64,000 bases of DNA, taken from Verrucomicrobiaceae bacterium (lineage in GTDB: Bacteria > Verrucomicrobiota > Verrucomicrobiia > Verrucomicrobiales > Verrucomicrobiaceae). The translations under genes were made by a program, and so were the position numbers. The notes under the pieces were generated by a model. The model saw nothing but the letters and a program-made list of their open reading frames with translations, ran no database searches and was not told the DNA's origin. The stretch spans positions 124,001 through 188,000 of the forward strand of contig JADJPW010000004.1 of NCBI GenBank assembly GCA_016713035.1, read 5' to 3'. Shown here in pieces: positions 60,512 to 64,000 of this stretch (position 1 is the first letter of the stretch; the number at the start of each line of letters is the position of its first letter).

Positions 60512-61720
60512 ATGCGGCCTGCTCGAAACCATACCCTCACCGCCATCCTGCTATTCCTAGCCATGCTCCTAGCACAGGTGTATGCGCAAGAGGCGAGTGG
60601 CTTCGCAAAAGGTCTCGTGATCTACAAAGCCACCGCAGGTGAGCAGCCAGAATACTACTCTGCCACACTCTACAGGTCGTCACGCATCTCCACCCCATGG
60701 ATGGAATATGACGTAGGGCAAACGAAGCCGCTTTTTGTACAAGCAGGCTTTGTCATCGAAGAAATTGCCTTCGGGGGTATGTTTGAGGCGGATTTCGTCA
60801 ATGACACCCAGGCCGCAGCATGCTCACAGATGCAGCAACGACTCACCGCCGCTGGTCGCAGCTCTCCGAAGGTCGCAGCAGTCGCCCAAGCAGTGAATGG
60901 GGCCATACAGAAGCAGCTCGATTCGTATCAGAAAGGCCTCGTGAGATACAAAGGCCGCTGGCTTTCGAAAAGCGAATATCAAGTCGCAGCACAGGCCATC
61001 GCCAATGCTGAAATGGAGCGTCAAAAAGCCCTTAATGCAGCTAGAGTTGCGGCGAGCAGTAGCATGACAACCGAACAGCGGCGAAAAGCCCAGGAAGAAG
61101 AAATCGCAGCACGCTCAAGCAAACCCCGAGCTTCCGCCGAAACAGCCGTCATTGAGGCAGTGGATGCCCGAGGAATCAGCAAAGTCTTACTCACTGGTTA
61201 TGATGACCTATTAGATGCCGCACGCACCACACGCGAAAAGGGTGGACGTTCCCTCTCCCCCCTCGAGGCCAGTGTGATCAGTCTCTCGAAAAAACTACCC
61301 GCAGCAGAGGACGGAGCCATCCAGAGCGGACTCTATACGGCAGGAGAAAAAGGTGGATGCGCCATGCTCTGGGCCGCTCAGGATGGGAAAATCCTGGCAG
61401 CAGACATCGGCATGGTCATCATGACGGATGTTCTCAAAGAGACGCTGCAAAACAGCAGCGATGTCGCCCTCGCAAAGGCCCAGCTTGCTCGTTTTGATGA
61501 GCAACTCATCGCCCTTATTCCAGACGCTATCGCAGCCGCAAAAATCCGAGCAGTGTTGCAAAGCTCAACCACAAGGGCCGATGATAGCTCTGCCGGCGGC
61601 AACACTGTCTTTGAGCGCAGCGTCGAGAATCAAAAAATCGAAATCCGCGTCGGCCCATTACAGACACAAGACGACGGCGGCTTCCGCCAAGAACTTCTCT
61701 TTAAACTTCGCCCACGCTGA
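60512..61720 (+). CDS. Secreted protein, uncharacterised
   Basis: 402 aa from ATG 60512; a signal peptide (LTAILLFLAMLLAQVYAQ) follows. The middle is helical and Ala/Gln/Glu-rich (QVAAQAIANAEMERQKALNA). No domain recognised. An open frame runs back to 60293 but lacks sense. It lies between the zinc-ribbon gene and the protease, all on one strand; the gap to the protease is 12 bp, suggesting that the two act together in the periplasm. Confidence 0.6.
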   Translation: MRPARNHTLTAILLFLAMLLAQVYAQEASGFAKGLVIYKATAGEQPEYYSATLYRSSRISTPWMEYDVGQTKPLFVQAGFVIEEIAFGGMFEADFVNDTQAAACSQMQQRLTAAGRSSPKVAAVAQAVNGAIQKQLDSYQKGLVRYKGRWLSKSEYQVAAQAIANAEMERQKALNAARVAASSSMTTEQRRKAQEEEIAARSSKPRASAETAVIEAVDARGISKVLLTGYDDLLDAARTTREKGGRSLSPLEASVISLSKKLPAAEDGAIQSGLYTAGEKGGCAMLWAAQDGKILAADIGMVIMTDVLKETLQNSSDVALAKAQLARFDEQLIALIPDAIAAAKIRAVLQSSTTRADDSSAGGNTVFERSVENQKIEIRVGPLQTQDDGGFRQELLFKLRPR

Positions 61721-61732
61721 GGCCCCCATGCC

Positions 61733-62713
61733 ATGAAAAGCTTATTTGCACTTCTTTTGGGACTCCTCACCACCGCTGCGCCACTCCGAGCGGCCACCCC
61801 GCACCCTCAAGGCGAGTGGTATGAAGTCGGCTGGCTCATGGCGCAGGAGGCGTCCTCCAGTTTCCGCCTTTTTGCCGTGCAGGAAAAGGATGCTGCTGGC
61901 CACCTCTCACGGGTGCTCTCGATGCTCCGTGTCAAAATCGATGGCATCAAAAGTGGCGACATGAAACTCCTTCTCGATGGCTGGAAGGATGGCCTCGCTG
62001 GTCGTGCCCAGGCTCTTTCCCACCCCACAGAGCAAAAAGTAACTCTCGTCCCCGCTGGCATGCGGGGCTTTCTGCCACTGTCAGCACCAGTCGAGGCCGC
62101 ACTGACCGCAGACAGCCTCTCCGCCCGTGCAGAACAATGGAAAAAAGCCGTCGTCATGGTCCAAGTCAAAACACGTCAAGGTGAAGGCCATGGCACAGGA
62201 TTCTTCATTTCCCCAGGTCTGCTTTTGACCAATCAACACGTCATCGAAAATGCCCAGTCGATCGAAGTCGTGATGGAAGCAGATCGCTCCACACATCGTG
62301 CCACAGTCGTCGCCTCACAAGAGGTGCCGGACATCGCCCTACTGCGCATAAGCCACACCGATCACGCGACACTCCCGCTCGGGGACTCTCAAAAAGTGCG
62401 TGATCTCGATGACGTCGTTCTCATTGGTTACCCGAAGTTTTCCAACCTCAGTGCCACGGTCGTCAAAGGCAGCATCAGCGCCACGGATCGAACCTTTCAG
62501 GGCCGTTACCCCGTCTTTCAGGTCAGCATCCCCAGCTACGGTGGTAATAGCGGCGGCCCGCTGCTCACCACTGATGGCACCGTTATCGGCGTCCATACTT
62601 TCTCACTCACGGACCCAAATCTCTCGCAGTTTAAGATGGCGCAGCGCATCAATTTCATCCTTGAGTTCATCGAAGACCACGCCTCCGGCAAATACCGCCG
62701 CATCACGAACTAA
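61733..62713 (+). CDS. Secreted trypsin-like serine protease (HtrA-like core, no PDZ)
   Basis: 326 aa with signal peptide (SLFALLLGLLTTAAPLRA). The catalytic triad is clear: His in LLLTNQHVIENA, Asp in EVPDIALLRISH, Ser in SYGGNSGGPLLTTDG. About 130 residues precede the protease domain. DegP/HtrA enzymes usually have one or two PDZ domains after the core, none here. Last gene of the operon; expected in the periplasm, perhaps cutting or checking the upstream secreted protein. Confidence 0.87.
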   Translation: MKSLFALLLGLLTTAAPLRAATPHPQGEWYEVGWLMAQEASSSFRLFAVQEKDAAGHLSRVLSMLRVKIDGIKSGDMKLLLDGWKDGLAGRAQALSHPTEQKVTLVPAGMRGFLPLSAPVEAALTADSLSARAEQWKKAVVMVQVKTRQGEGHGTGFFISPGLLLTNQHVIENAQSIEVVMEADRSTHRATVVASQEVPDIALLRISHTDHATLPLGDSQKVRDLDDVVLIGYPKFSNLSATVVKGSISATDRTFQGRYPVFQVSIPSYGGNSGGPLLTTDGTVIGVHTFSLTDPNLSQFKMAQRINFILEFIEDHASGKYRRITN

Positions 62714-62737
62714 GCAGTTTTTTCAATGAATTCGGCG

Positions 62738-62758
62738 CTGCATCGTCAGATGATGCAG
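62738..62758 (+). terminator. Small hairpin after the protease gene
   Basis: CTGCATC and GATGCAG pair across 7 nt, 25 bp after the protease stop. No T-run follows, so it is a weak candidate. Confidence 0.3.
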
Positions 62759-62897
62759 AACCCAATTCATCCGCATGAAAAGCCCCACCGCTGCCCAATT
62801 TCGCCGCCGGAATCGCCTCTGCCACCCCTTGAGTTATCTCAGAAATGATGGTAATTTAAGTTTGCCTTACTTTTGGTTTGTATCATTCTTCTTAAAC

Positions 62898-63767
62898 ATG
62901 CTGTTTTTCTCCCGCGACTGTCATCTCCGCCTTTTGGCCCGTGTTACGGCCTGCGGCATGCTCGCGGCCACTCTCACACACTGCACCAGTGTCAAAAAGG
63001 CAGACGTGGTCGTCAGTGTGAAGGATCAAAAACTCGGCCTCTATGAACAAGGAGAGCTCCGAAAGACCTACAAGATCTCTACCTCGAAGTTCGGCACCGG
63101 CGACAAGCCCGGCAGCAACCGGACCCCTCTCGGGCAGCATGAAGTCGTCGCCAAGATCGGCTCCGGCCTGCCCACCGGTGCCGTGTTGAAAAGCCGCCGC
63201 TGGAGCGGTGAAGTCATCAAGCCCAATGCCCCCGGCCGCGACCCCATCGTTTCCCGCATCCTGTGGTTAAAAGGCACCGAGAGCTCGAACCGCAACGCTT
63301 TCGGCCGCTTCATCTATATCCACGGCACCCCTGAAGAGAACCGCCTCGGCCAGCCAGCTAGCTACGGCTGCGTCCGCATGGGTATGAAGGACGTCGTCAA
63401 TGTCTTCGATTCCGTCCCTGTCGGAGCCAAGGTGTACATCACCACCTCTGGTCTGCCAAAAGGGAAGGCCGAGGCAGAGGCCGAAGTCGCCGCCGCCCAG
63501 GCCCAACCCGCCAGTCCCACCACCGAAATCGAAAAAGCCGTCCCCATCGAGATCGCCAAGCTCCAGACGGACCCCCGCGAGAAAGCCAACGCCGAGGCCA
63601 ACCTCTCTGCGGGTCCAGAAAAGCCCACCACGGTCAAAAAAGCCACTCCTGCGAAGCGCACCAGCAGCAAGAGCAGCAGCACCGCTGCTAAAAAGAAATC
63701 CTCCTCCGGCACCCGCAGCAGCGTGACGAAGAAATCCACCCCGACCAAACGCCGTGCCGTGGGCTAA
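62898..63767 (+). CDS. Exported L,D-transpeptidase (YkuD) with Lys/Ser/Thr-rich tail
   Basis: 289 aa from ATG 62898; in-frame 62775 is less likely. The N-terminus ends in LAATLTHC, a weak lipobox. The YkuD domain (~35-180) has the catalytic motif IHGTPEENRLGQPASYGCVR. These enzymes cross-link peptidoglycan (3-3 links) or attach proteins to it. The final ~55 residues (VKKATPAKRTSSKSSSTAAK, KKKSSSGTRSSVTKKSTPTK) are strongly basic like histone H1 tails, and may bind wall polymers. rpmH begins 162 bp later. Confidence 0.88.
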   Translation: MLFFSRDCHLRLLARVTACGMLAATLTHCTSVKKADVVVSVKDQKLGLYEQGELRKTYKISTSKFGTGDKPGSNRTPLGQHEVVAKIGSGLPTGAVLKSRRWSGEVIKPNAPGRDPIVSRILWLKGTESSNRNAFGRFIYIHGTPEENRLGQPASYGCVRMGMKDVVNVFDSVPVGAKVYITTSGLPKGKAEAEAEVAAAQAQPASPTTEIEKAVPIEIAKLQTDPREKANAEANLSAGPEKPTTVKKATPAKRTSSKSSSTAAKKKSSSGTRSSVTKKSTPTKRRAVG

Positions 63768-63815
63768 AAGCCCAGGCTAGCCTGCCCCCCGTCAAATAAG
63801 GACGCGAAGCCCTGT

Positions 63816-63843
63816 TTGACAAACCGGCTGCTCCCGGTAGTCT
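63816..63843 (+). promoter_or_regulatory. Candidate sigma70-type promoter for rpmH
   Basis: A consensus -35 TTGACA (63816-63821) and TAGTCT (63838-63843) are separated by 16 bp, with the rpmH ATG 86 bp downstream. The -10 box is only a partial match. Confidence 0.45.
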
Positions 63844-63928
63844 CCCGCCCCTTTTTCCGGGGAGCCTACTCACACGGCGGCATCCCGGTCCTCCCCGAAA
63901 AACACCCCTTTCAACCCCACTACCCACC

Positions 63929-64000
63929 ATGCCCAAGACCTTCAGGACCTACCAACCATCCAAGCGCACGCGGAAGCAGCAGTTTGGCTTTCGTGCCCGC
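63929..64000 (+). CDS. rpmH: 50S ribosomal protein L34, N-terminal part (runs off window)
   Basis: The last 24 codons read MPKTFRTYQPSKRTRKQQFG followed by FRAR. This is the highly conserved N-terminus of L34 (~45-50 aa), with a slight extension. rpmH is normally followed by rnpA and yidC, so those genes are expected just outside the window. Confidence 0.95.
   Translation, partial: MPKTFRTYQPSKRTRKQQFGFRAR

Overview
The window is 64 kb of a GC-rich, densely coded bacterial chromosome. Its gene content points to Verrucomicrobiota, probably a Verrucomicrobiales/Prosthecobacter-like lineage. This is inferred from a DUF4091 protein, a Planctomycete-type cytochrome c joined to leucine-rich repeats, very large uncharacterised secreted proteins, an RGG-rich protein, monomeric isocitrate dehydrogenase and a C39-like secreted peptidase. 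No rRNA or complete tRNA gene was found.

Layout. 1-6.3 kb: the end of a GNAT acetyltransferase, a secreted DUF4091 protein, a CtBP-like dehydrogenase with an apparent frameshift, leuD, a HlyD-type adaptor and a GYF/RDD membrane protein. 6.3-19.3 kb: a minus-strand cluster of secreted proteins (LTxxQ-like repeat paralogues, a terpenoid-cyclase-fold protein and a thioredoxin-tailed giant). It is interrupted by an island holding a UvrA-like ABC ATPase, flanked by a 0.47-kb duplication. 19.3-35.9 kb: a membrane protein, a CxxCH protein, a REP-type transposase, the RGG protein, DUF1287, rsuA, a 1.7-kaa TPR/C39 protein, an esterase, folP, thrC and phoD. 35.9-43.4 kb: a hipBA toxin-antitoxin pair, icd, nuoM, nuoN and a zinc-ribbon protein. 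43.4-47.2 kb: an accessory region with a tail-fibre-like collagen protein, long inverted repeats, a 41-bp minisatellite, and what looks like a two-cassette integron array (macro domain gene, attC-like site, small membrane protein). 47.3-52.6 kb: a C39-like peptidase, glgC, cytochrome c/LRR, a peroxiredoxin and a hydrolase. 52.8-57.5 kb: a candidate restriction-modification pair next to a nucleotidyltransferase-fold gene. 57.6-62.7 kb: a plus-strand operon of Roadblock, ExbB, ExbD, TonB-like, zinc-ribbon, secreted protein and trypsin-like protease genes. 62.9-64 kb: an L,D-transpeptidase and the start of rpmH.

How genes work together. Housekeeping functions include leucine, threonine and folate biosynthesis, the TCA cycle, complex I, glycogen synthesis, 16S rRNA modification and a ribosomal protein. 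The most unusual modules are the LTxxQ/terpenoid-cyclase-fold/thioredoxin secreted operon split by the uvrA-like island, the Roadblock-ExbBD-TonB-protease operon whose ExbD lacks the membrane Asp, the attC/macro-domain cassette pair, and the two-gene methylase plus PD-(D/E)XK-like nuclease locus. All calls come from reading the sequence; no database search was run.
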